Below are positions 56,489 to 64,000 of a DNA stretch of 64,000 nt, piece by piece. The notes under the pieces are model-generated. The model saw only the letters and a program-made list of their open reading frames with translations, had not been told where the DNA came from and searched no databases. The position numbers and the translations under genes were made by a program. Source of the DNA: Pseudomonas grimontii (GTDB lineage Bacteria > Pseudomonadota > Gammaproteobacteria > Pseudomonadales > Pseudomonadaceae). The DNA lies in contig NZ_VFES01000001.1 in the NCBI RefSeq assembly GCF_007858185.1, positions 744,001 to 808,000 of the forward strand, read 5' to 3'. Numbering within the stretch: the first letter of the stretch is position 1; every line of letters begins with the position of its first letter.

Positions 56489-57457
56489 TTATTTGCTCGG
56501 TTCGATATGTACGATGCCATCGGCCGAAACCACCGTTTTCACCGGCAACAGGGCGGGCAGGGCGTTGAGCAGGGCGTCGGGGTCATTCACATCCAGGTTG
56601 CCCGACACCTTCAGGTGGGCCACGGCGTTACTCACCTGCAACGGTGCCTGCGGGCGGTAGAGGCTCAGTTCGTCGATCAGGCTGGCCAGTTCGCGGTTGC
56701 GAAATGACAAGTGCCCGCTGCGCCAGTCGGCGACTTCTTCTGCCGTGAGCGTCTGCTGCTGCAAGGTGCCTTTGGCGTATTGGTAGCTGGCGCGTTGCCG
56801 GGCGCCGAGCAGCGCCACGGGGCTTTTCGGGGAAGGCTCGAAAGCGACCTGGCCGTGGGCGACGCTGACCACCAGTTGCTGCTGGCTGCGGCGCACATCG
56901 AAGCCGGTGCCGACCACCCGCACACTCGCTTCGCCCGCCTGTACGAACAGCGGCCGCTCTTTGTCGGCCGCCACCTCGATATACACCTGGCCCTTGTCCA
57001 GGTGCAGGATGCGCTGGTGGGCGCTGAAATCCACACGCAGGCGGGTGTTGGCATTCACATACAGGGTGCTGCCATCGGGCAGGTTCAGGGTGCGCATGCC
57101 TTTGGCATGGGTCGCCACCTGGCTGTGATACAGCTCGCGGGGCGCGCCGAGAGGGGTGGCCAATACAGCGCATAGCAGGGCGGCGGCTACGGCCAGGGCC
57201 GGGCGCCACACCGACGGTTTGCGCTTGGGCAGTGCCACGGGTTTGTTCAGTTGCTGCAACTGGGCCAGGTCGTCCCACAGCTGCTCGAATTCGGCATAGG
57301 CGCGGGCATGGGCGGGCGTGGCCTGCCAGGCGGCAAAGGCCTTGCGGTCGGCACGGTCCGCGTCGTTACGGTTGCGGGCAAACCAACTGGCGGCTTGGGC
57401 GTCGATAGCATCGCTGTCTTCGATATCCAGGCCGTCGGTGTCGCTCAGGCGGTTCAT
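56489..57457 (-). CDS. FecR family anti-sigma factor / sigma regulator
   Basis: This 322-residue inner-membrane protein has an N-terminal DUF4880-type domain (AIDAQAASWFARNRNDADRADRKAFAAWQATPAHARAYAEFEQLW), one membrane helix (WRPALAVAAALLCAVLATPL, about 84-103), the FecR domain (TLNLPDGSTLYVNANTRLRVDF) and a C-terminal STN-like segment. It transmits receptor occupancy to the sigma factor. Its ATG overlaps the sigma stop (ATGA). Length and layout are typical. Confidence 0.92.
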   Translation of the reverse strand: MNRLSDTDGLDIEDSDAIDAQAASWFARNRNDADRADRKAFAAWQATPAHARAYAEFEQLWDDLAQLQQLNKPVALPKRKPSVWRPALAVAAALLCAVLATPLGAPRELYHSQVATHAKGMRTLNLPDGSTLYVNANTRLRVDFSAHQRILHLDKGQVYIEVAADKERPLFVQAGEASVRVVGTGFDVRRSQQQLVVSVAHGQVAFEPSPKSPVALLGARQRASYQYAKGTLQQQTLTAEEVADWRSGHLSFRNRELASLIDELSLYRPQAPLQVSNAVAHLKVSGNLDVNDPDALLNALPALLPVKTVVSADGIVHIEPSK

Positions 57458-57993
57458 TCTGGCTGCTCCGTGCCGGGGTCGTTTTGAAGGCGTCGCTTGC
57501 AATGCAGCAGGGCAAAAGCGATGTGCTTTTCCACCATGCTCGTCGAAATACCCATGCGCTCGGCGATCTGCGCCTGGCTCAGGCCTTCGAAGCGGTGCAG
57601 CATAAGGGCTTCTCGCCTGCGGGGCGAGAGTTCGGCGAGGACTTCTTTCAGCTGTTCCAGGCGTTGCATACGAAGCGCGGCGGTCATGGGATCGTTTTGC
57701 TCATCGGCGACCGGTTCGGCGTCCATGTCGGCCTGATCTGAGTGAACGGTCTGCCGTACCTTCTGTTTGCGCCAGTGATCACGCAGCAGGTTGCGTGCCA
57801 TCTGAAACAGAAATGCCCGTGGCTGCTCGACCTTGGCCCGGTCGCGGTAGTCCAGCCATTGGGTAAAGACATCCTGGGTCATGTCCGCCGCGTCGCTGGC
57901 GTTGTCCGTGCGTCTGCGCAGGAAATACAGAATATCTGCATAGAACCCGCGAAAGGCATCGGCCGACAACGGGTCGGGCTTGGGACGAGACAT
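57454..57993 (-). CDS. FecI-type ECF sigma factor
   Basis: This 179-residue sigma-70-family factor has region 2 (AFRGFYADILYFLRRRTDNASDAADMTQDVFTQWL) and region 4 (VLAELSPRRREALMLHRFEGLSQAQIAERMGISTSMVEKHI, about 120-160). It would direct RNA polymerase to the receptor promoter. The ATG at 57991-57993 is chosen because AAGGATC stands before it and the next in-frame upstream start lacks one. A Fur box lies at 58037-58055. Confidence 0.92.
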   Translation of the reverse strand: MSRPKPDPLSADAFRGFYADILYFLRRRTDNASDAADMTQDVFTQWLDYRDRAKVEQPRAFLFQMARNLLRDHWRKQKVRQTVHSDQADMDAEPVADEQNDPMTAALRMQRLEQLKEVLAELSPRRREALMLHRFEGLSQAQIAERMGISTSMVEKHIAFALLHCKRRLQNDPGTEQPE

Positions 57994-58036
57994 GGAGATC
58001 CTTCTTGACGAAGCACGACGTGGAAAAGTCATGAAT

Positions 58037-58055
58037 TCTATCGAGAATCATTATC
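58037..58055 (-). promoter_or_regulatory. Fur box upstream of the FecI-type sigma gene
   Basis: This 19-mer matches GATAATGATAATCATTATC at 14 of 19 positions, with an exact AATCATTATC right part (58046-58055). It lies 44-62 bases before the sigma ATG, so Fe-Fur would repress the fecIR unit when iron is plentiful. Confidence 0.82.
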
Positions 58056-58089
58056 ATTTGTCTCTATTTAAAGGATGTACTCGATTTAA

Positions 58090-58115
58090 ATGTGGGAGGG
58101 GGCTTGCTCCCACAT
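58090..58115. repeat. minimal REP hairpin (REPIN with its centre missing)
   Basis: ATGTGGGAG and its reverse complement CTCCCACAT flank only GGGGCTTG, instead of the 50-60-base centre of the other copies. It forms a perfect hairpin between the FecI gene and the end of the DUF4917 gene. Confidence 0.85.
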
Positions 58116-58120
58116 GTTGC

Positions 58121-59137
58121 TCAGCGTTCCACAGGTACCGACAGTGCCGGATCACCCAACGGATGCGTGCGCGCCGCAAAAAACTTCAACTGCGCGCCGC
58201 TGCCATCAAACAGCTCCGAATACCGCCGCTTCTGCTGGCGAATAAACCCGTCGCTGCGGCCCGATACCGAGATCGCCAGGGTCGTGGGACGGGCCTGGCG
58301 AATGGCATCCACCAGGTGTTTATCCTGCGGCCCCAGGTCATGGCCAAAGATGCACAGCGCGCCCTTATGGGTCAGCAACTGCTCATAACAGAACGACAAG
58401 TAATCCGAGCTGCGGATGGTCTTGAGCTTCTCTTCCACCTTGCCTTCGTTGATGAACAGCGGCACATCGTCCAGGGTCTTGATCGTGTTGTTGATCGCAA
58501 AGCTGCTGAGCAAGGTGCTGTCGGTGCTCGGCAACTTGCGCGCGGTGCCGTCAAGGTTGCGCACCAGGTGCAAGCCGCCGTGCAGGTAGAGGATGCGTGT
58601 GGCATCGGTGTGGGTGTTGCGCAGGTCGAAGCTGGCATCGGCGCTGCGGAACAGGTCATCGATGCCCGGCGTGTGCAGGATCGCCCAATAGTTGAGCAGG
58701 TCGTAGTTGGTGGTGAACACGCTGGTGTAGTTCGCCAGTTCGCGGTTGATCGTCGCCAGCGTCGACGGCTGCACCAGGCGCCACGGAATGTGCACGGCGT
58801 GGATGGTATTGATCAGCGCTTCCTTGATCGCGTAGTAGCGATTACGCGGCGCCGCCGAGCTGACCGCCAGGGCCTTGTTGACCCGACTGGTGGTTTTCAG
58901 TGCGCCCAGGGCGTGCTCGAAGCTACGGGTTTGCAGGGCGTCGAACACGCTGAGTTCGGATTGACCGAGGGGTTTTTCTTCGACGGTGCGCGCGTTTTCG
59001 AACAGCGAGTCGTAGGCGAAGTCTTCCCAAATCGTGCGGCTCGCGCCATTGCCGATCAGAATCCCACTGAAGGCAGTGCTGCTGCGCAGGGCGCTCCAGT
59101 CTTCAAGGTGGGCGTCAATATCCTGGAAATCCTTCAT
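58121..59137 (-). CDS. DUF4917 family, SIR2-like protein
   Basis: This 338-residue protein has SIR2-like signature blocks: [13 protein letters not shown] (about 24-36, nucleotide-binding loop), [12 protein letters not shown] (about 138-150), YLHGGLHLV (about 182) and [18 protein letters not shown] (about 258). This is the DUF4917 family; the biochemical role is unknown. NAD or nucleotide binding is plausible. There is no second domain and no signal peptide. The gene lies alone, divergent from the alcohol dehydrogenase. Confidence 0.82.
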   Translation of the reverse strand: MKDFQDIDAHLEDWSALRSSTAFSGILIGNGASRTIWEDFAYDSLFENARTVEEKPLGQSELSVFDALQTRSFEHALGALKTTSRVNKALAVSSAAPRNRYYAIKEALINTIHAVHIPWRLVQPSTLATINRELANYTSVFTTNYDLLNYWAILHTPGIDDLFRSADASFDLRNTHTDATRILYLHGGLHLVRNLDGTARKLPSTDSTLLSSFAINNTIKTLDDVPLFINEGKVEEKLKTIRSSDYLSFCYEQLLTHKGALCIFGHDLGPQDKHLVDAIRQARPTTLAISVSGRSDGFIRQQKRRYSELFDGSGAQLKFFAARTHPLGDPALSVPVER

Positions 59138-59262
59138 TGCGGCGGGTCTACTCGAAATCGGCTGGATGGCGACTTTATCACGAGTGGGTGTTGATCCTGA
59201 TCAAGGTGCCGCAGGCAGGTGAGGTTGATGCTGTAGGCATAAACGTCATCCGAGGATTCGCC

Positions 59263-60411
59263 ATGAGCAGCACCTTCTTCATTCCCGCCGTCAACATCAT
59301 GGGCATCGACTGCCTCGACGAAGCCATGAATGCCATTCGCAACTATGGTTTTCGCAAAGCACTGATCGTCACCGACGCGGGTATGGCCAAGGCGGGCGTG
59401 GCCGGCATGATCGCCGAGAAGCTGGCGATGCAGGACATCGACTCGGTTATCTACGACGGCGCCAAGCCCAACCCCAATGTGGAAAACGTCGAGAAAGGCC
59501 TGGCGTTGTTGCAGCAGAGTGCCTGCGATTTCGTGGTGTCCCTGGGCGGCGGTTCGCCCCATGACTGCGCCAAGGGCATCGCCCTGTGCGCTACCAACGG
59601 TGGGCATATCGGAGACTACGAAGGCGTCGACCAATCGAGCAAACCGCAGATGCCCCTGGTGGCGATCAACACCACCGCCGGCACCGCCAGCGAGATGACG
59701 CGTTTCTGCATCATCACCGACGAAACCCGCCACGTAAAAATGGCCATCGTCGACCGCAACGTCACGCCGCTGCTGTCGGTCAACGACCCGAGCCTGATGG
59801 TCGGCATGCCCAAGGGCCTCACCGCCGCCACCGGCATGGACGCCCTGACCCACGCCATCGAAGCCTACGTCTCCACGGCGGCCACCCCGATCACCGACGC
59901 CTGCGCGATCAAGGCCATCGAACTGATCAGCGCCAACCTGCGCCTGGCGGTACGCGACGGCAGCGACAAGGTCGCGCGGGAAAACATGGCGTATGCCCAG
60001 TTCCTCGCGGGCATGGCGTTCAACAATGCCTCCCTGGGTTTCGTGCATGCCATGGCCCACCAACTCGGCGGTCTGTACGACCTGCCCCACGGCGTGTGCA
60101 ACGCGGTGCTGCTGCCCCACGTGCAAAGCTTCAACGCCAGCGTCAGTGCCAAACGCTTGAGCGACGTCGGCCGTGCGCTGGGTGTCGACGCCAAGGGCAC
60201 CACGGACGAAGAGGGCGCCCAAGCCGCTATCGCCGCCATTCGCAGCCTGTCCCAGGACGTTGAAATCCCCGCCGGCCTGCGCGAACTGGGCGCCAAGTTG
60301 CAGGACATTCCGCTGCTGGCCACCAATGCATTGAAAGACGCGTGCGGGCTGACCAACCCACGGCGCGCCGATCAGCGTCAGATTGAGGAGATCTTTCGCA
60401 GCGCTTTCTGA
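59263..60411 (+). CDS. iron-containing alcohol dehydrogenase (group III)
   Basis: This 382-residue NAD-dependent alcohol dehydrogenase is of the AdhB/YiaY/FucO type. The nucleotide-binding loop is GGGSPHD (95-101), and the metal ligands are Asp193, His197, His262 and His276 ([31 protein letters not shown]). The ATG at 59263 is chosen because [14 protein letters not shown] matches the family start and CGAGGATT lies before it. The specific alcohol is not predictable. Confidence 0.92.
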   Translation: MSSTFFIPAVNIMGIDCLDEAMNAIRNYGFRKALIVTDAGMAKAGVAGMIAEKLAMQDIDSVIYDGAKPNPNVENVEKGLALLQQSACDFVVSLGGGSPHDCAKGIALCATNGGHIGDYEGVDQSSKPQMPLVAINTTAGTASEMTRFCIITDETRHVKMAIVDRNVTPLLSVNDPSLMVGMPKGLTAATGMDALTHAIEAYVSTAATPITDACAIKAIELISANLRLAVRDGSDKVARENMAYAQFLAGMAFNNASLGFVHAMAHQLGGLYDLPHGVCNAVLLPHVQSFNASVSAKRLSDVGRALGVDAKGTTDEEGAQAAIAAIRSLSQDVEIPAGLRELGAKLQDIPLLATNALKDACGLTNPRRADQRQIEEIFRSAF

Positions 60412-60416
60412 CGGGG

Positions 60417-60510
60417 CAGCCTCAAGCTGCAAGCGTTAAGCTACAAGCTGTTAAGGTGCGAATCTCGCACTGCATTCAACTTGAGCATGAAGCTTGCGGC
60501 TTGCCGCTGA
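60417..60510. repeat. GCAAGCTGCAAGCT-type inverted repeat, copy 3
   Basis: CAGCCTCAAGCTGCAAGCGT and a following CTACAAGCTG are mirrored by ATGAAGCTTGCGGCTTGCCG. It is more diverged than the copies at 15445 and 40766 and lies between the alcohol dehydrogenase and the next gene. Confidence 0.75.
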
Positions 60511-60519
60511 GGTCCCCTT

Positions 60520-61194
60520 ATGAGAGTTCTGTTATTCGGTGCCACCGGCATGGTCGGCCAGGGCGTCCTGCGCGAGTGCCTGCTGGCCGCTGACGTACAG
60601 GAAGTCGTCGCCGTCGGCCGCACGCCCCTGACCCAGGAACACGGCAAGCTGCATCAGGTGTTGCACAGCGACATGCTGGATTTCCACCCCCTGGAAAACC
60701 TGCTGCAAGGGTTTGACGCGTGTTTCTTCTGCCTCGGTGTCTCCTCGACGGGCATGAATGAAACCCGGTACACCCACCTCACTTATGACATGACCCTCGT
60801 CGCGGCCAGCACCCTGGCGCGGCTTAATCCGCAGATGACCTTTATCTACGTGTCCGGCGCCGGTACCGACAGTTCCGAGGCGGGCAAGTCGATGTGGGCG
60901 CGGGTCAAGGGCAAGACCGAGAATGCCTTGCTGCGCCTGCCGTTCAAGGCGGTGTACCTGTTCCGGCCGGGGATCATTCAGCCGTTGCATGGCGTGCGTT
61001 CGAAGACGCCGCTGTATCAATCCTTTTATTCTGTGCTCGGGCCAGTGCTTTCGTTGGTGCGTCGGGTCAAGCCGGCCTGGGTGGTGAGCACCGAGACCGT
61101 CGGCCGTGCGATGTTGACGGCGGTGCGGCATGGCGCGCCGCAACCGGTGGTGGAACAGGCGCAGATTAATCGCCTGGCATCCGAGCGCGCCTGA
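60520..61194 (+). CDS. NAD(P)H-binding oxidoreductase-like protein
   Basis: This 224-residue Rossmann protein starts MRVLLFGATGMVGQGVLREC (GxxGxxG dinucleotide motif). FIYVSGAGTDSSEAG stands near 107-121 and VYLFRPGIIQP near 150, as in atypical SDR/NmrA-like epimerases. The active-site YxxxK is not clear (KSMWARVKGKTE in its place). It ends in TGATG overlap with the LysR gene. Function unknown. Confidence 0.82.
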   Translation: MRVLLFGATGMVGQGVLRECLLAADVQEVVAVGRTPLTQEHGKLHQVLHSDMLDFHPLENLLQGFDACFFCLGVSSTGMNETRYTHLTYDMTLVAASTLARLNPQMTFIYVSGAGTDSSEAGKSMWARVKGKTENALLRLPFKAVYLFRPGIIQPLHGVRSKTPLYQSFYSVLGPVLSLVRRVKPAWVVSTETVGRAMLTAVRHGAPQPVVEQAQINRLASERA

Positions 61195-62147
61195 TGCTGC
61201 ACAAAAGCCTGGTGCGTCGCCTGGATCTGATCACCCTTCAACTGTTCGTCGCGGTGTTCGAAGAGGGCACCCTGACCCGCGCCGCCGCCCGCGAAGCCAT
61301 CGCCGTGTCGGCGGCCAGCAAGCGCTTGATGGAGCTGGAGCAGGTATTGGGGGTGAGCCTGTTCGTGCGGCGGGCCAAGGGCATGGACCTCACCGCCGCT
61401 GGCGAAACCCTGCTGCACCATGCCCGGCAGATGCTGTTCAACGTGGAAAAAATGGGTCTGGAACTCGGCGAACACAGCCACGGTGTGCGCGGTTATGTGC
61501 GGATGCTGGCCAATCTCTCGGCGATTATTCAGTTTCTTCCGGAAGACTTGCGGGATTTTTCCGAGTTGCATCCTGAAGTGAAAACCGACCTCGAAGAACG
61601 TCCCAGCAAGGGCGTGGTGCAAGGCGTGCTGGATGGGGTGGCGGACCTGGGGATCTGTTCCAGTGACACCGACACCAAAGGTCTGCCCAGCGTGACGTAT
61701 CGCCACGACAAGCTGGTGGTGCTGATGCCGGCGGATCACCCGTTGGCGCCGCGCGAAAGCCTGGCATTCGCCGAAACCCTGGACACCGACTACGTTGGCC
61801 TGCACGCGGCCAGCTCGATCAATATGCGTACCCACGCCGCCGCGCGCGAGGCCGGCAAGCTGCTGCGCCTGCGTATTCATGTGCCGGGCTTTGATGCGAT
61901 GTGCCGGATGGTCCAGGCGAACATGGGCATCGGCATCCTGCCGCTGAAGGCCTATGAATTGTTTGGCCGTGCACTGGGCCTGCATGCCGTGCCGCTGACC
62001 GATGCCTGGTCGGATCGCAGTTTGATCCTGGTGGTGCGCGATGAGGCGCAGTTGTCGCCGGTGAGTCGGTTGTTGTTCGATTACCTGAGCATCACGGCGC
62101 CTTCTCTGGAGCGGCCTGACAGCCTCATCCGACAGGCAAATCGCTAA
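61194..62147 (+). CDS. LysR family transcriptional regulator
   Basis: This 317-residue LTTR has the DNA-binding helix-turn-helix in LQLFVAVFEEGTLTRAAAREAIAVSAASKRLMELEQVLGV (about 15-54). The effector domain resembles CbbR/CynR-like regulators (GVQGVLDGVADLGICSSDT). The start overlaps the previous stop by one base. It precedes the CoA-transferase and lyase genes on the same strand and probably regulates them. A perfect hairpin begins at its stop codon. Confidence 0.88.
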   Translation: MLHKSLVRRLDLITLQLFVAVFEEGTLTRAAAREAIAVSAASKRLMELEQVLGVSLFVRRAKGMDLTAAGETLLHHARQMLFNVEKMGLELGEHSHGVRGYVRMLANLSAIIQFLPEDLRDFSELHPEVKTDLEERPSKGVVQGVLDGVADLGICSSDTDTKGLPSVTYRHDKLVVLMPADHPLAPRESLAFAETLDTDYVGLHAASSINMRTHAAAREAGKLLRLRIHVPGFDAMCRMVQANMGIGILPLKAYELFGRALGLHAVPLTDAWSDRSLILVVRDEAQLSPVSRLLFDYLSITAPSLERPDSLIRQANR

Positions 62148-62169
62148 GCGTTCGCGTTTTGCGAACGCT
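62147..62169. promoter_or_regulatory. 9-bp perfect inverted repeat upstream of the CoA-transferase gene
   Basis: AGCGTTCGC and GCGAACGCT flank GTTTT, starting at the last base of the LysR stop codon. The TTCGC-N5-GCGAA core also satisfies the LysR T-N11-A rule. No T tract follows, so an operator for the LysR protein is as likely as a terminator. Confidence 0.55.
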
Positions 62170-62250
62170 CCTTGCCAACTGACGGTTGGATTTATCCTGT
62201 CCCTGTCCTCTAGCCTTGGCCGCAAATTCCAAGAACAAGAGGTACACCCC

Positions 62251-63444
62251 ATGACGGCTCCCCTGACCGGTATCAAGGTGATCGAGATCGGCACCCTGAT
62301 TGCTGCGCCGTTCGCCGCCCGGCTGATGGCCGAGTTCGGCGCCGAGGTGATCAAGATCGAAGCCCTGGGGCAGGGCGATCCGCTTCGTAAATGGCGAAAG
62401 CTGCATGAAGGCACTTCGCTCTGGTGGTACCTGCAATCACGTAACAAGAAATCCCTGGCCCTGGACCTCAAGTCCGCTGAAGGCCTGAGCCTGATCAAGC
62501 AGTTGCTCGGCGATGCCGATGTGCTGATCGAAAACCTGCGCCCCGGTGGCCTGGAAAAACTTGGCCTGGGCTGGGACGTACTGCACGCGCTTAACCCCCA
62601 GCTGACCCTGGTGCGTATCTCCGGCTACGGCCAGACCGGCCCGTACCGCGACCGCCCCGGCTTCGGTGCCATCGGCGAGGCCATGGGCGGCATTCGCTAC
62701 ACCACCGGCAACCCGGACTCGCCTCCGGCGCGGGTCGGCGTGAGCCTGGGCGACTCCCTCGCGTCGTTACATGGTGTGATCGGCGCGCTGATGTCGTTGC
62801 TGCGGGTCAAGACCGGCCAGGGCGACGGGCAGATTGTCGATGTGTCCCTGGCGGAAAGCGTGTTCAACCTGATGGAAAGCCTGGTGCCCGAATACGACAT
62901 GCTCGGCCATGTGCGCGAGCGCAGCGGCGGCGCCTTGCCCGGGATTGCGCCCTCGAATACCTACCTGACCGCCGACGGCGCCTATGTGGTGATCGCCGGC
63001 AACAGCGACCCGATCTACAAGCGCCTGATGACCACCATCGGCCGCGTCGACCTGGCCGAAGCCGCCGAATTCGCCCACAACGATGGCCGCGCGGCGAAAA
63101 GCGGTTTGCTCGATGCCGCCATCACCCATTGGACCAGCAGCCTGCCTATCGAGCAGGTGCTCAGCGCCCTGGAAGCCGCCGAAGTGCCGGCCGGGCGCAT
63201 CTACTCCGTGGCCGATATCGTCAGCGACCCGCACTACCAGGCGCGCGACATGTTGCTCGATGCGCAGTTGCCCGGCGGTGTGTCGGTGAAGATGCCCGGC
63301 ATCGTGCCCAAGCTCTCGGAAACCCCCGGCGCCGTGAACTGGCAGGGCCCGAGCCTGGGCCAGCACACCGATGACATCCTCGGCAGCCTGGGCCTTACGG
63401 TTGCCGACATCCAACGCCTGAAAACCTCGGGAGTGGTGCAATGA
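62251..63444 (+). CDS. class III (CaiB/BaiF) CoA-transferase
   Basis: This 397-residue family III CoA-transferase starts LTGIKVIEIGTLIAAPFAARLMAEFGAEVIKIE. The catalytic Asp is Asp168 (RVGVSLGDSL), and GYGQTGPYRDRPGF is the conserved block near 125-138. It is coupled by ATGA to an HMG-CoA-lyase-like gene, suggesting that a dicarboxylic acid (itaconate, methylglutaconate or citramalate type) is activated and then cleaved. Confidence 0.9.
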   Translation: MTAPLTGIKVIEIGTLIAAPFAARLMAEFGAEVIKIEALGQGDPLRKWRKLHEGTSLWWYLQSRNKKSLALDLKSAEGLSLIKQLLGDADVLIENLRPGGLEKLGLGWDVLHALNPQLTLVRISGYGQTGPYRDRPGFGAIGEAMGGIRYTTGNPDSPPARVGVSLGDSLASLHGVIGALMSLLRVKTGQGDGQIVDVSLAESVFNLMESLVPEYDMLGHVRERSGGALPGIAPSNTYLTADGAYVVIAGNSDPIYKRLMTTIGRVDLAEAAEFAHNDGRAAKSGLLDAAITHWTSSLPIEQVLSALEAAEVPAGRIYSVADIVSDPHYQARDMLLDAQLPGGVSVKMPGIVPKLSETPGAVNWQGPSLGQHTDDILGSLGLTVADIQRLKTSGVVQ

Positions 63445-64000
63445 TCACTGACTATTGCGACCCGCTGATCGTGCAGGAAGTGTCCCCGCGCGATGGCCTG
63501 CAAATCGAACCGACCTGGGTCGAGACCACTGACAAGATAGCCCTGATCGACCAGCTTTCCCTCGCCGGTTTTTCGCGGATCGAAGCCGGTTCGTTCGTGT
63601 CGCCCAAGGCCATCCCCGCATTGCGCGATGGCGAGCAAGTGTTCCAGGGCATCCAGCGTAAAGCCGGTGTGATCTATGTCGCGCTGATCCCCAACCTCAA
63701 GGGCGCCCAGCGTGCCGTCGAGTCTCGCGCCGATGAACTGAACCTGGTGATGTCGGCCAGCCAGACCCATAACCTGGCGAATATGCGCATGCGGTGCGAG
63801 GCGTCGTTGGCGGCATTCGGCGATATCGTCAGCTTTGCCGCTGACCACCCGGTACGCCTCAATGGCAGCATCGCCACCACCTTTGGCTGCCCGTTCGAAG
63901 GCAAGATCGATGAAGACCGCGTGCTGCAGCTGGTCGACGCCTATCTGCAACTAGGCATCCAGGGCATCAGCCTCGCCGACACCACCGGCATGGCCAACCC
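63441..64000 (+). CDS. hydroxymethylglutaryl-CoA lyase-like enzyme (3' end outside window)
   Basis: The first 186 residues are present. This DRE-TIM metallolyase starts VQEVSPRDGLQIEPTWVETTDKIALIDQLSLAGFSRIEAGSFVSP; Arg17-Asp18 form the diagnostic catalytic pair. FGCPFEGKIDEDRVLQL and ISLADTTGMAN are later blocks. It cleaves 3-hydroxy-3-methylglutaryl-CoA or a related 3-hydroxyacyl-CoA (such as citramalyl-CoA) to acetyl-CoA and a keto acid. ATGA overlap with the CoA-transferase gene. About 115 residues are missing at the window edge. Confidence 0.9.
   Translation, partial: MITDYCDPLIVQEVSPRDGLQIEPTWVETTDKIALIDQLSLAGFSRIEAGSFVSPKAIPALRDGEQVFQGIQRKAGVIYVALIPNLKGAQRAVESRADELNLVMSASQTHNLANMRMRCEASLAAFGDIVSFAADHPVRLNGSIATTFGCPFEGKIDEDRVLQLVDAYLQLGIQGISLADTTGMAN

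Overview
The window reads as chromosome of a Pseudomonas of the P. fluorescens group. The basis is high GC, Pseudomonas-type gene content (complete protocatechuate pca supercluster, TtgABC/TtgR efflux system, OprD porin, XenB, HscC) and the dispersed REP/REPIN repeats with a GTGGGAGGGGGCTTG core known from that group. I see no tRNA, rRNA, CRISPR array, insertion sequence, integrase or phage gene.

Layout. 1-2307: truncated rapA, then a small conserved gene. 2864-5474: class V PLP enzyme, RidA-family protein and LysR regulator. 5604-8166: small genes, including ccoM behind a near-perfect Anr box, and a PiT phosphate transporter gene broken by one extra base in a G6 tract. 8604-19501: one-piece pca supercluster (pcaR, pcaK, pcaI, pcaJ, pcaF, pcaH, pcaG, pcaT, pcaB, pcaD, pcaC) taking 4-hydroxybenzoate or protocatechuate to acetyl-CoA and succinyl-CoA, with PcaR-box pairs in front of pcaR and pcaI. 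19502-25200: deacetylase lipoprotein, OprD-type porin, J-domain protein and HscC. 25367-32053: ttgCBA with divergent ttgR and a recognisable TtgR operator. 32360-35689: xenB, MFS gene and ArsR-type gene in one operon, divergent from acpH across TATATC repeats. 35800-37346: olsBA ornithine-lipid pair. 37531-46819: serine hydrolase, YceI protein, phospholipase D/cardiolipin synthase, BglX, a LemA-TPM-TPM module and an orphan methyltransferase.

The most unusual part is 46846-52571: a five-gene minus-strand cluster, idi, dxs, methyltransferase, methyltransferase, terpene synthase. It has the content of a sodorifen-type cluster with a second methyltransferase. The likely job is to raise supply of isoprenoid precursors, C-methylate and probably cyclise farnesyl diphosphate, possibly twice, and convert the product to a volatile homosesquiterpenoid (C16 or C17). 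The synthase has a degenerate first metal motif.

52785-58055: EamA transporter, then a Fur-boxed FecI/FecR/TonB-receptor iron or heme signalling unit. 58121-64000: SIR2-like DUF4917 protein, iron-dependent alcohol dehydrogenase, NAD(P)-binding protein, LysR regulator, class III CoA-transferase and a truncated HMG-CoA-lyase-like gene. Many gene pairs share ATGA or TAATG junctions, so translational coupling is common here.
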